64,000 nucleotides of DNA from Pseudoselenomonas ruminantium (lineage in GTDB: Bacteria > Bacillota > Negativicutes > Selenomonadales > Selenomonadaceae). Below, one piece after another: positions 42,582-51,442 of the stretch (within the stretch, counting starts at the first letter, position 1; each line of letters opens with the position of its first letter). Under the pieces are notes generated by a model. The model searched no databases. It had not been told where the DNA came from and saw only the letters and a list, made by a program, of their open reading frames with translations. The position numbers were made by a program, and so were the translations under genes. The stretch covers positions 70,941 to 134,940 of the forward strand of contig NZ_FNJQ01000005.1 in NCBI RefSeq assembly GCF_900104055.1, in the 5' to 3' direction.

Positions 42582-43724
42582 TCAATAAAACTTAGCTGCC
42601 ATCATTAGCGCACGTCCGAGGGCTTGATCCATGTTATAATATTGAAAGTCAGCCAACCTTCCACAAAAATAAAAACCAGCTATTTTATTCGCTCGTTCCT
42701 GATATTTTTTTGCTAGCTTAATGCTTTCTTCCGTCAATACAGGATAATATGGTTCCTGTTTCTTATCTTTTTGATAAGGCAACGAGTATTCCACTGCATA
42801 GCTTGTACCTGATACGTTCTGTACAGGCATTTTTTTGTATTCGGTGATTCTGGTATAGCCTTCGGCCTGTGGGTATGCTGTAACCGGATACGGCTGCAAG
42901 CTTTCCTTATCCTCATAATGCCATTCAAAACGCAAGGAACGATAAGGCAAGGCGCCTTCATCCATTCCAAATAATTCATCCAAAGCACCGGTATAGACAA
43001 TCTTATATGGAGAAATTTCATCATCCAACAGGATATTTTTGCCATCTGCCGATACAGTCAGATGTTCCAACGCCTCTATTCCTAACTTTACCTCAATATT
43101 TTCATGCGACAACAAGTTATGAAAGAACTCGCAGTAGCTATTGGCAGGCATCACCTGATATTCATCATCGAAATAGCCTTCATCATAGGAAAATCTTAAG
43201 GGAACACGTTTCAGCACGCTCGGGTCAATCTTATCTGGCGATATTCCCCATTGCTTGGCTGTATACAAGCTGTAATCCTTAGAAAACAAAAATTCACCAT
43301 AATTTCGCACAATCTCATTTTCACAGGACAGGACATCCACCACCGTAGCTGTAGTTTGATCACCAAATACGTTCCTGATTTGCTTTTTGAGTTCTTCTGC
43401 TTCCTTTTCACTGTAAAATGTTTCTATCGTGGAAAAGTTAAATGGCGTTGGCGTAAATTTCCCATCAATCTGCGCTCCACATTTTATCGCATATGGCTCC
43501 CACTTTTCATACTGAAGCATGAAATCATATAAGTTCTTATCATTTGTATGAAACGTATGAGGACCGTATTTATGCACATTTATGCCATGTTCATCCTTAT
43601 AGTCATACATATTGCCGCCGATATGGGAGCGTCTTTCCCATATCGTAACCTTATGTCCGTGGTCTACTAATTTTCTAGCAATTACTGCACCAGTCAGACC
43701 GGAACCAATCACTAAATAGTCCAT
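42582..43724 (-). CDS. UDP-galactopyranose mutase-family protein, divergent copy
   Basis: About 380 residues. It begins MDYLVIGSGLTGAVIARKLVDHG, the FAD Rossmann site, with HIGGNMYDY, VHKYGPHTFHTND and the C-terminal FCGRLADFQYYNMDQALGRAL typical of Glf. ATG at 43724 lies one base after the RmlC-like stop with GGAG about 9 bases upstream. UGM ring-contracts UDP-galactopyranose; relatives act on other nucleotide-linked sugars, such as dTDP-fucose (Fcf2). A second, more typical glf lies at 58062. Being last in the rfbF-rfbG-SDR-epimerase set, it may act on a CDP-6-deoxy sugar. That is inference. Confidence 0.8.
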   Translation of the reverse strand: MDYLVIGSGLTGAVIARKLVDHGHKVTIWERRSHIGGNMYDYKDEHGINVHKYGPHTFHTNDKNLYDFMLQYEKWEPYAIKCGAQIDGKFTPTPFNFSTIETFYSEKEAEELKKQIRNVFGDQTTATVVDVLSCENEIVRNYGEFLFSKDYSLYTAKQWGISPDKIDPSVLKRVPLRFSYDEGYFDDEYQVMPANSYCEFFHNLLSHENIEVKLGIEALEHLTVSADGKNILLDDEISPYKIVYTGALDELFGMDEGALPYRSLRFEWHYEDKESLQPYPVTAYPQAEGYTRITEYKKMPVQNVSGTSYAVEYSLPYQKDKKQEPYYPVLTEESIKLAKKYQERANKIAGFYFCGRLADFQYYNMDQALGRALMMAAKFY

Positions 43725-43725
43725 A

Positions 43726-44301
43726 TCAAAAAGCTCCATACTTATCCACAAATTCCCTAAAGAACGGTAGCTGCTTATCCTTGTCTGCCAGAATCAGCTT
43801 ATCTTCGCCACCAATTTTTTCCACTGGCCATTTTACTGCAATATCCGGATCATTCCATCTTATGCCACCATCATATTCGCCATAAAACTTTTCTGCACAT
43901 TTGTAGGATACAATGGAATCTTCCAGCACAAGATACCCATGGGCGCAGCCGGCTGGAACCAGAAGCTCATTATGCTTATCGCCCAACAAGTCGAACCCAA
44001 GCCACTTTTTATAAGTCGGGCTATTCTTCCGCATATCGACCACTACATCATACACATGTCCAGTAACACAACGTACTAACTTAGGCTGTTGTTTTTCCCG
44101 CTGGAAATGCAATGCCCGTATAACTCCCTTATGGGAGGTTGTATAAAAAACTTCTGCCAACTCGTGATTCACACCATTCGCAGCAAATACCTCCTGCGAA
44201 TAATCCTTTGTAAAGCAGCCACGCACATCCTCTGCATTAAACGGCGTTATTTCCAATAATCCCGGTATATCCGTTTCCTTGAATTCAAACTTTGTATTCA
44301 T
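43726..44301 (-). CDS. RmlC-family nucleotide-sugar 3,5-epimerase
   Basis: A 191-residue cupin epimerase. GVIRALHFQ holds the catalytic His, GHVYDVVVDMRKNSPTYKKW and LLVPAGCAHGYLVLED the cupin strands, and YDGGIRWNDPDI the C-terminal family motif. RmlC epimerises dTDP-4-keto-6-deoxyglucose at C3 and C5. No rmlA, rmlB or rmlD is nearby, while CDP-glucose enzymes are, so the substrate is more likely the CDP-4-keto-6-deoxy sugar, at one or both carbons. AGGAG precedes ATG; it overlaps the SDR gene by 17 bases. Confidence 0.85.
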   Translation of the reverse strand: MNTKFEFKETDIPGLLEITPFNAEDVRGCFTKDYSQEVFAANGVNHELAEVFYTTSHKGVIRALHFQREKQQPKLVRCVTGHVYDVVVDMRKNSPTYKKWLGFDLLGDKHNELLVPAGCAHGYLVLEDSIVSYKCAEKFYGEYDGGIRWNDPDIAVKWPVEKIGGEDKLILADKDKQLPFFREFVDKYGAF

Positions 44302-45205
44302 CCTGCATTATCTCCTTTATGCCATCCTCAAACTGATACTTAGGCCGAAAGCCCAGTTCCTCTTGTAGATGGCTGCTATCAAACCATATTTTCTGATATC
44401 TGACACCATCATCCGAACGCATGCCAATACCAATCTTGCCCCCCATCAGGCTCACAAGGCTTTGTAAGTATTCTTTTAACAGACGGCATTCACCATTACT
44501 AATAAAGTATTCCGCTCGGCTTAGTTTTTCTGCACTGCCCAATAGGTACAAGGCCTCTAAAACATCATTGATATAAGTGAAATTATAAGGTTGCTCACAA
44601 GGGCCATAAGTAGGCATATGGCCAAAACGCAGTTCCTTCATAGTATAGGAAATCAAATTTCCTGAACCATTCTGCCCACCATATATATTGCTTAGCCTTG
44701 CCCAGACATAATCCAATCCTTGCTTCCTGGCCACGATATCGAGAAGCTTATGCGCGTATGCCTTGGACAAGCCATACATCAGATTTTCTGCCGTATATCC
44801 ATATTTGATTAAATCGTCTGCCACAAATTCTGTCACCGTCCCTGTAACCACAAAACGGTGGCAGCCAATTTCCTTGGCCACTATCGCTGCATCACAGATA
44901 CAGCATGCATTTCTGCACTGTTTACGGTAATCAGCTCTGTCACTGCCAGCCGTTCCATCCCAAGCCAAGTGATAAAAGACGTCAGGGCGTAACCCTTTTT
45001 CAGACAACAGCTGTGGCAGCTTATCATAATGCTCCATACTGCAAGTCATATAGGTAAGAAGGGGCGATTGAAACAAATCCTGGAAAGATTCCCTCCTTAC
45101 CACGCCCACAACAGCTATCTTCTTCCTGGTCAAAAATCGCAACAATGCTTGTCCTATAAACCCACTAGCTCCCGTAACGATAGCGCAAGTCAACTTTTTT
45201 TTCAC
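44285..45205 (-). CDS. NAD(P)-dependent nucleotide-sugar epimerase/reductase (SDR), paralogue A
   Basis: The 306-residue extended SDR begins CAIVTGASGFIGQALLRF. FVVTGTVTEF replaces the usual S-S-S strand with Thr, and YGLSKAYAHKL gives the Tyr-x-x-x-Lys pair. DVFYHLAWDGTAG is shared with the next gene, so the two are tandem paralogues. Likely task: reduction of the 4-keto group of a CDP-6-deoxy sugar, as done by RfbJ/Tyv-region SDRs. Start is GTG at 45205 with GGGAG 9 bases upstream. Confidence 0.8.
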   Translation of the reverse strand: MKKKLTCAIVTGASGFIGQALLRFLTRKKIAVVGVVRRESFQDLFQSPLLTYMTCSMEHYDKLPQLLSEKGLRPDVFYHLAWDGTAGSDRADYRKQCRNACCICDAAIVAKEIGCHRFVVTGTVTEFVADDLIKYGYTAENLMYGLSKAYAHKLLDIVARKQGLDYVWARLSNIYGGQNGSGNLISYTMKELRFGHMPTYGPCEQPYNFTYINDVLEALYLLGSAEKLSRAEYFISNGECRLLKEYLQSLVSLMGGKIGIGMRSDDGVRYQKIWFDSSHLQEELGFRPKYQFEDGIKEIMQDEYKV

Positions 45206-45229
45206 CTAAGACCACTCCCTCATAAGCAA

Positions 45230-46156
45230 TCAGCTCGTGAGGCCAGCCATCCAATCCCGTGTTTTTCTCGTACCTTCTGCAAAACTAATCTCTGCACGAA
45301 AACCGGTATCCTGCTCAGTCTCACGACCGTCAAAGCAGCTAAGAGGCAAATTGATGCCGGTGAATGGAACGTCACCAAAAATAAACTCCTTGTCCGGGGC
45401 TATCGACTGTTTCATCTCCAGCAGGAATTCTTTCAAGGGACGTGCCTGCGAACTGCCAATCAGATATTCACAAAAGGGCTTGCCCTTCTCACCGATCAAG
45501 CAAAATGCTCTTGCCACATCATCAATATACACAAAATCATAATTCTGCGTGCCGGCCGTGAAACGTGGTGACTCTCCCTGCAGGATCTTCCGGATTGTAC
45601 TATTGACCAACCGAGGGCTTATTTCTCCAACACCATAAGCATTGGTAATCATAGGCCAGACAAATTCAATCCCGATATCAGCAGCTACGGATTTTGCCAT
45701 AACATGGGCAATCAGCTTTCCGCCACCGTAAATATATCCCAGGCCAGGCTGGTTCTCCTTGGCAAAGGCCGCCGCCACCGTCTCATGTTCCATAATGCTA
45801 CCAGCACCGACAAAACGCCTGCATCCCAGCGCTTTTGCTAAATGCAGCGCATCTACTGTCCACTGCGCATTATCCAGCTGCAAGGCAGTATCTGCTCTCG
45901 CCGCACCTGCCGCCCCTTTCCAGGCAAAGTGATAAAACACATCGTAACCAGTGTCTTCTGGGGGGGGGCAGATATTAGCAAAATTACATGCTTTTTCCAA
46001 TGCATATGGATATACCGTTAATAAATCAGATTGCGGCAAATTACTGCACTTACCGTTATGGCAGAGTGCCAAAACACGGATACCTTTCTGGAGCAACTGG
46101 CGTACAACATGACTCCCAATAAAGCCATTTGCCCCTGTAACAATAGCACCGTTCAT
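45230..46156 (-). CDS. NAD(P)-dependent nucleotide-sugar epimerase/reductase (SDR), paralogue B, with C9 tract
   Basis: The 308-residue protein starts GAIVTGANGFIGSHVVRQL and has FVGAGSIMEHETV and YGGGKLIAHVM (Tyr and Lys). DVFYHFAWKGAAG matches paralogue A. A run of nine C on the coding strand (45960-45968) encodes Pro-Pro-Pro near residue 64, in a segment absent from the paralogue. A change of one C would truncate the protein, so phase variation is possible; as given the frame is open. Likely a reductase or epimerase in the CDP-sugar pathway. Confidence 0.8.
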   Translation of the reverse strand: MNGAIVTGANGFIGSHVVRQLLQKGIRVLALCHNGKCSNLPQSDLLTVYPYALEKACNFANICPPPEDTGYDVFYHFAWKGAAGAARADTALQLDNAQWTVDALHLAKALGCRRFVGAGSIMEHETVAAAFAKENQPGLGYIYGGGKLIAHVMAKSVAADIGIEFVWPMITNAYGVGEISPRLVNSTIRKILQGESPRFTAGTQNYDFVYIDDVARAFCLIGEKGKPFCEYLIGSSQARPLKEFLLEMKQSIAPDKEFIFGDVPFTGINLPLSCFDGRETEQDTGFRAEISFAEGTRKTRDWMAGLTS

Positions 46157-46211
46157 ATCCCTAACCTTCTTTCACACTAACCAAAATTCATATATTAATC
46201 ACTTTACCTGC

Positions 46212-46240
46212 TTGCCTTTATGTTGAATAAGACATATAAT
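46212..46240 (+). promoter_or_regulatory. Promoter of the toxin-antitoxin pair
   Basis: TTGCCT (46212-46217), 17 bases, TATAAT (46235-46240), then AAGGAGG and ATG at 46259. The leader is only about 15 bases. Confidence 0.7.
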
Positions 46241-46258
46241 AATTACAAGGAGGTAACT

Positions 46259-46609
46259 ATGTACACCATTGAGTTCTACACCACCGAAGATGGCAAGAAA
46301 CCCGCTAAAGAATTTATTTTCACACTGAATGAGAAAATGCAGGCAAAGATGTTACGAAATCTTGACCTTCTAGAAGTCAACGGCCCTGCACTGCGGATGC
46401 CTTATTCTGAATCACTGGAAGATGGCATCTTCGAATTACGCGCCAAGGAATCATCCAACATCACACGGGTTTTCTACTTTTTCTACGTCGGCAAGAAAGC
46501 AATTCTCACCAACGGCTTTGTGAAGAAATCACAAAAGACACCCAAAAGAGAATTGGCTCTTGCCAAAAAATACAAGGCAGATTATGAAAGGAGACACCCC
46601 CATGAGTGA
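46259..46609 (+). CDS. HigB/RelE-type toxin (Gp49-like)
   Basis: A 116-residue product beginning YTIEFYTTEDGKKPAKEFI, with MPYSESLEDGIFELRAKES and RVFYFFYVGKKAILTNGFVKKSQKTP. This is the usual Gp49/HigB fold with a basic FxKK...TP motif. Such toxins cleave mRNA at the ribosome. ATG at 46259 has a perfect AAGGAGG 6 bases upstream; frame sequence further 5' is not used. It lies opposite in direction to all surrounding sugar genes and overlaps the antitoxin by 8 bases. Confidence 0.88.
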   Translation: MYTIEFYTTEDGKKPAKEFIFTLNEKMQAKMLRNLDLLEVNGPALRMPYSESLEDGIFELRAKESSNITRVFYFFYVGKKAILTNGFVKKSQKTPKRELALAKKYKADYERRHPHE

Positions 46610-46889
46610 ATACAGCGAATTCAAGCAGGAACTGCTGAAAAATCCCATTGTCCAAGCCGAATATGACGCGCTCGCCCCAGAATACGATATTATTCAGGCC
46701 ATGATTGATGCCCGCAAGGAACAGAACATCACCCAAAAAGAGCTTTCTCTTCGCACAGGCATCACGCAGGCAGATATCAGCCGCATCGAAAACGGTAATC
46801 GCAATCCGTCATTGAACATGCTCAAAAAACTGGCCAAAGGCCTGGGCATGACACTTCGAGTTGAGTTCGTAACAGATACCGCACATTAA
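46602..46889 (+). CDS. HigA-type antitoxin, XRE family
   Basis: The 95-residue product has an N-terminal extension (MSEYSEFKQELLKNP) and an HTH_3 domain (ITQKELSLRTGITQADISRIE; residues ~42-80) followed by MLKKLAKGLGMTL. It neutralises the toxin and represses the promoter. ATG at 46602, with AAGGAG upstream, lies in the toxin 3' end. Its stop overlaps by 4 bases the stop end of rfbG, which converges from the other strand. Confidence 0.88.
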   Translation: MSEYSEFKQELLKNPIVQAEYDALAPEYDIIQAMIDARKEQNITQKELSLRTGITQADISRIENGNRNPSLNMLKKLAKGLGMTLRVEFVTDTAH

Positions 46890-47947
46890 GCCTCCAAAAA
46901 TTTATGGATCTGTCTTTCCATGACCACAGAAATATCTGCCCCCTGCTGCCATGCCTTCGCCCAAATTACCGTTTCTCTCAACGCATCTTCTATATGCCAT
47001 CTCGGCTGCCAGCCAAGGTGGCTTTTTATTTGGGAACAATCCAGCTTGAGGAAGTTGGCCTCATGCGGCCCTTCCACGCTGATATTTTCCCACGCAAGCC
47101 CTTCGCCCCATTGGCGGCAGAAAATATCTGTCAATTTCCCAGTAGTCACACAATCGCATTCATCCGGGCCAACATTGTACCAATCTGCATATTTACCATC
47201 CTCATACTGAGCCTGCGCAATCAACAAATACGCATAAAGTGGTTCCAGCACATGCTGATAAGGACGTGTAGAATACGGATTGCGAACCTTTATGCGCTCT
47301 CCGGCATAAGCAGCCCGCACCGAATCAGGGATAATACGATTATCCGAAAAATCGCCACCGCCAATCACATTGCCTGCTCTAGCTGTGGAAATTGCACAGC
47401 GTTCACCGGCAAAGAAACTCTTCTTATAGCTATGAGTTACCAATTCCGAGCAACTCTTGCTGTTGGAATAGGGATCATAGCCATCCAATGGTTCATTTTC
47501 CCGGTAGCCCCAAGACCATTCCTTATTCTCATAAACCTTATCCGTGGTGACATTAAGGAAAGACCTGACACTCTCCGTCTGCCGCACGCATTCCAGTACA
47601 TTGACCGTGCCCATCACATTGGTTTCATAGGTAAGTACCGGTTCCTTGTAACTTTCAATGACGAGAGGCTGCGCCGCCAGATGCAGGACGATCTCCGGCT
47701 GTGCTTCAACAAAGGCCCGCATCAGTTTCTCCCGGTCACGGATATCGCCAATGATGGATTTCATCCCTGCTTCAATGCCGGACTGACGTAAAACCTTGCC
47801 GCCTTCTTCCGCGGGAGACTCCAGCGCATATCCAGTTACTTCCGCACCAAATACTTCCAGCATCTTGCAAAGCCACATGCCCTTGAAACCTGTATGTCCA
47901 GTGACCAGTACCTTTTTCCCCTTATAAAACTCTGGTTTTAACTTCAT
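46886..47947 (-). CDS. rfbG: CDP-glucose 4,6-dehydratase
   Basis: The product has about 353 residues. KVLVTGHTGFKGMWLCKML is the RfbG-specific NAD site. LHLAAQPLVIESYKEP, NVTTDKVYENKEW and YSNSKSCSELVT (Tyr/Lys catalytic pair) are diagnostic. It converts CDP-D-glucose to CDP-4-keto-6-deoxy-D-glucose. ATG at 47947 overlaps the rfbF stop (ATGA). The product would feed the RmlC-like epimerase and SDRs located beyond the toxin-antitoxin insertion. No rfbH (3-dehydrase) is present, so the 3-hydroxyl is probably retained. Confidence 0.94.
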   Translation of the reverse strand: MKLKPEFYKGKKVLVTGHTGFKGMWLCKMLEVFGAEVTGYALESPAEEGGKVLRQSGIEAGMKSIIGDIRDREKLMRAFVEAQPEIVLHLAAQPLVIESYKEPVLTYETNVMGTVNVLECVRQTESVRSFLNVTTDKVYENKEWSWGYRENEPLDGYDPYSNSKSCSELVTHSYKKSFFAGERCAISTARAGNVIGGGDFSDNRIIPDSVRAAYAGERIKVRNPYSTRPYQHVLEPLYAYLLIAQAQYEDGKYADWYNVGPDECDCVTTGKLTDIFCRQWGEGLAWENISVEGPHEANFLKLDCSQIKSHLGWQPRWHIEDALRETVIWAKAWQQGADISVVMERQIHKFLEA

Positions 47948-48729
47948 TTGTCCCACACTTTCCAAGGTGCCTTCCCCGACTGCCAAAGTTTCTCCAACTT
48001 CTGCCGGTCACGCATCGTATCCATACACTGCCAGAACCCTTTATGCTTGAAGGCCATCATCTGTCCTTCCTCCGCAACCCGCTCCAACGGTTCCCGTTCA
48101 AAAGTGGTACTATCTCCCTCGATATAATCAAAAACCTTTGGTTCTACAACCATATATCCACCATTGATGTAGCCAACGTCCTGCTGACTCTTTTCACGGA
48201 AGGAGGCGATACGGTCACCATCCAGATCAAGAATGCCGAAACGCCCCTCCGGTTTAACCGCTGTCATGGTTACCAGCTTGCCATGCGCCTTATGAAATTC
48301 AACTAATTTTTGAATATCCACATCACAGACACCATCACCATAGGTCAGCAGGAATGCTTCATCACCAATATACTGCTGAATGCGTTTGATACGCCCACCG
48401 GTCATGGTATCATGTCCGGTATCGACCACCGTAACCTTCCAAGGTTCATAATCACTGGCATGAATCTCACGATGATCACGCTCATTCCCTACCCGAAAGT
48501 CAAAAGAAATATCACTTGCCTGCAGGAAATAATGGGCAAAATAGTTCTTTATATATTCCTGCTTATAACCAGCACAAATTATAAATTCGTCAAAACCATA
48601 GTGCAGATATTCTTTCATGATATGCCAAAGAATAGGTTTACCACCAATTTCTATCATTGGCTTTGGTTTAAACTGCGACTCTTCGCTAATTCTAGTTCCA
48701 AAACCACCAGCTAAAAGAACCACCTTCAT
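47944..48729 (-). CDS. rfbF: Glucose-1-phosphate cytidylyltransferase
   Basis: A 261-residue nucleotidyltransferase that starts KVVLLAGGFGTRISEES, with PKPMIEIGGKPILWHIMK, LTYGDGVCDVDIQKL and VTMTAVKPEGRFG, the pattern of RfbF/DdhA. It makes CDP-glucose from CTP and glucose-1-phosphate, the first step of CDP-deoxyhexose synthesis. It is followed without a gap by rfbG. Only a distant AAAGGG lies before ATG. Confidence 0.95.
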   Translation of the reverse strand: MKVVLLAGGFGTRISEESQFKPKPMIEIGGKPILWHIMKEYLHYGFDEFIICAGYKQEYIKNYFAHYFLQASDISFDFRVGNERDHREIHASDYEPWKVTVVDTGHDTMTGGRIKRIQQYIGDEAFLLTYGDGVCDVDIQKLVEFHKAHGKLVTMTAVKPEGRFGILDLDGDRIASFREKSQQDVGYINGGYMVVEPKVFDYIEGDSTTFEREPLERVAEEGQMMAFKHKGFWQCMDTMRDRQKLEKLWQSGKAPWKVWDK

Positions 48730-48788
48730 AAAATTTTACCATCCCTTTTAATAAAAGTTACTATATACTTTTTCAAACGAATGATTCA

Positions 48789-49889
48789 CTACGTAAGTTT
48801 TACTATATGATATAGCTTGCGTAGTGGATATAATACTATTCTTAAACATTTATTTTCATTAATAAAATGACAACTTTCTGCGCGTAAAATATTTAACGGA
48901 ATTTTTCTCTTAGTTTTTTCCAAAAAAGCATTCAATTCATCTTTATCAAAATGTGATATAGTATCTATTTCACGCGATGCGTGGCTATAAAAATTTCTTA
49001 TTGTTTCAATCCTGCTATATGATTCTCTTTCATTTCCGTAATGCTGGACGTAGCCGATATCCCTTATCATTAAAGGGTAGAATACAGTCTCGAATACAAA
49101 GAATTTTCTAATTAACTGTTTGCAAAATTCCATATTATACGGTTTTGGGATTTCATTATATGCAAAATCCATTTCACAACTGAATCTCCTATTATGATAT
49201 TGGGGAGCATGAGGATCTCCTCTTCCAGATTCAAGAACTCCAGATTTTCCCTTCACCATATTACTTCGCGCATATTTCCAAGCGTATATGCTAGAAGTCA
49301 CAAAACTTCCCTTTTGTGATAAATCCATTCTTATCATCTGATGTGCAATAAAGCTATAGTTGTCATCAAAATACTTTTTTATATATTTTTCCACTATACC
49401 AATATTCAATGCATTACGACGATAAAGCATTCCACTTGGATGAACCAACAATTTATCATGTGCATATACAGCCTCTTTAAATTGTCGATACTCTTTATCA
49501 GGTAATTGCTGTCTAACCTCTCCTATTTCATTTAGTGATGAAAAGAGAAAAAACACAGCATTAGGATGATTTTTTATACACTCTAATACATCTGGTATTT
49601 TATTGCTTATAATGACATCTCGCGTCCTAAAAAGATATATATAATCACCCTTACAATGTTTCATTCCAAACAGAATGTTTCCATCCTGTCCTTCATTTAT
49701 TGAATTTCGATAATACTTAATCCTAGAGTCTTCAAAGGATGTAATTACACTTGCTATATCCTCTGTAGAACAATTATCACTAACAACAACTTCTATATCA
49801 TTACCTTTATATTTAATAATCTCAGCTAAATTAGTTTTAAGTAATTCTGATTGATTATAAGTAGTAATTAATATACTAAGCGTACACAT
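48789..49889 (-). CDS. GT2-family glycosyltransferase
   Basis: The 366-residue product opens CTLSILITTYNQSELLKTNL, then VVVSDNCSTEDI and GDYIYLFRTRDVI, in which the usual acidic DxD is weakly kept (RTRD). The rest is AT-rich and unlike the neighbouring rfb genes. ATG at 49889 has GGGGAG 8 bases upstream; a frame 12 codons longer is rejected. It is likely an O-unit transferase. Sugar unknown. Confidence 0.8.
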   Translation of the reverse strand: MCTLSILITTYNQSELLKTNLAEIIKYKGNDIEVVVSDNCSTEDIASVITSFEDSRIKYYRNSINEGQDGNILFGMKHCKGDYIYLFRTRDVIISNKIPDVLECIKNHPNAVFFLFSSLNEIGEVRQQLPDKEYRQFKEAVYAHDKLLVHPSGMLYRRNALNIGIVEKYIKKYFDDNYSFIAHQMIRMDLSQKGSFVTSSIYAWKYARSNMVKGKSGVLESGRGDPHAPQYHNRRFSCEMDFAYNEIPKPYNMEFCKQLIRKFFVFETVFYPLMIRDIGYVQHYGNERESYSRIETIRNFYSHASREIDTISHFDKDELNAFLEKTKRKIPLNILRAESCHFINENKCLRIVLYPLRKLYHIVKLT

Positions 49890-49926
49890 GAAAACACTCC
49901 CCAGTCCATATATAGATAGCATCACC

Positions 49927-51378
49927 TTATCTATGCATCTTTTCTATAATACTTTTTGAAATCAAAATCGCATATTCATTTTTTATAGCACTTAATATCC
50001 CCCAATATACAATTCCTGAAATTACAATTTTTAGTATCAACATTATCAAATCATTACACTGTATATTATTAATCAAAAGACAGGATATTATCATTCCTAT
50101 AGTTCCACCAATGACTGTTATAACATTTCTACGTTTTATACTTGCATGTATAAACTTTTCCGCCTTATAATTACATACAATTAATACAATCAACTCTGCT
50201 ATAACAGTAGTAAAAGCAGCTGCTTCAATACCATATTGGGGAATTAATAAGAAATTTAACGCTATATTAACACAAGAAGCAATACATGTAACAAACAACA
50301 GTATTTTTTCCTGCTTATAAGGTAACAAAACACCAAGCACACACAAATTACTATAAGCAACCAAAAGTACCGCAGGAGAAAGTATGCATAGAGCCATATA
50401 TCCAGATGTAAATTCTTCTCCAGCTAATACTGACAAAATTTCTTTTCCTGCTAGTATTATCCCAACTGTAACAGGCAATGCGACAATTAGTTCCATATTT
50501 TTTATTCGCATATAAAGATCTTCCATCTTCTCTGTGTTATTGGCAGCCATAAAAGAAAATCTTGGCATCGCAACCACAATAAATGAATATACCATTCGTT
50601 TTGTCACATTATATAAATTTGACGCTGTAGCATATATACCTACATCTTTATCAGATGCAAACATTTTAAGTATTGTAATATCAGAGTTTACATATATAAA
50701 TACCGCCACTTCATTTGCAAACAATATAAGGATTGGTTTTAAGTGCTTTTTTAAATTTAAGTGAACAGTTAATTTTAACTTCAAATATCTCCTTATATAA
50801 TAAAAATTTAAAAATTCTCCTCCCGAACTTGCAAAAAGTTTAATTAATATATAAACTAATAGATCCTCTCTACTTTTCACAAATAATAATAATAAAACTA
50901 TTGAAAGCACTTGGAATGATATATAACGAATTGTTAGATACAAAAAGTCCTCATATATTACATTTACCCAATTTGCACCTAACGTTGCCATTATAATAGC
51001 TAATGACTGGATAAAAATATATATATTATAATCTGCTAAAAAATCCCAACTAATCATCAATATTATCATCAATATATATGAAATCACCATTGATAATACA
51101 TTGATTGAAAACACTTCTGAAGCAAAGCGACTCAAAGAATCTGCATCATTTCGACAAGAAGCTCCTTCTCTAACAGCATATGTTCCTATCCCTAACATTG
51201 CCAACATCGAAAAATAGCCAACAATAGATGCACTAAAATTAAGAATACCTATATTGGATGCCCCAAGAATATGTGCTGAATAAGAAAAAGTTATTACAGG
51301 AAATAGAATCTTACATAACTGAGTAACCGCGTTCAATAATGCATTTACTTTCAACGAACGCATCTTATTACTCGCCAT
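49927..51378 (-). CDS. wzx: Wzx-type O-antigen flippase
   Basis: The 483-residue, highly hydrophobic protein has about 12-14 membrane segments. It has the MATE/PST-type N-terminus VNALLNAVTQLCKILFPVITF, FSASIVGYFSMLAMLGIGTYAVREGA near residue 50 (read in part), and ASNLYNVTKRMV in the middle. It would flip the lipid-linked O-unit across the inner membrane, with Wzy (60166) and Wzz (62918) completing the Wzy-dependent pathway. GGAG precedes ATG. It is strongly AT-rich compared with the wbp genes beside it. Confidence 0.88.
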   Translation of the reverse strand: MASNKMRSLKVNALLNAVTQLCKILFPVITFSYSAHILGASNIGILNFSASIVGYFSMLAMLGIGTYAVREGASCRNDADSLSRFASEVFSINVLSMVISYILMIILMISWDFLADYNIYIFIQSLAIIMATLGANWVNVIYEDFLYLTIRYISFQVLSIVLLLLFVKSREDLLVYILIKLFASSGGEFLNFYYIRRYLKLKLTVHLNLKKHLKPILILFANEVAVFIYVNSDITILKMFASDKDVGIYATASNLYNVTKRMVYSFIVVAMPRFSFMAANNTEKMEDLYMRIKNMELIVALPVTVGIILAGKEILSVLAGEEFTSGYMALCILSPAVLLVAYSNLCVLGVLLPYKQEKILLFVTCIASCVNIALNFLLIPQYGIEAAAFTTVIAELIVLIVCNYKAEKFIHASIKRRNVITVIGGTIGMIISCLLINNIQCNDLIMLILKIVISGIVYWGILSAIKNEYAILISKSIIEKMHR

Positions 51379-51442
51379 AAACGCAACTCCACAATCCAGA
51401 AGTACACATGAATTTCATTTTTTTTATTATTACGGCCATGCT

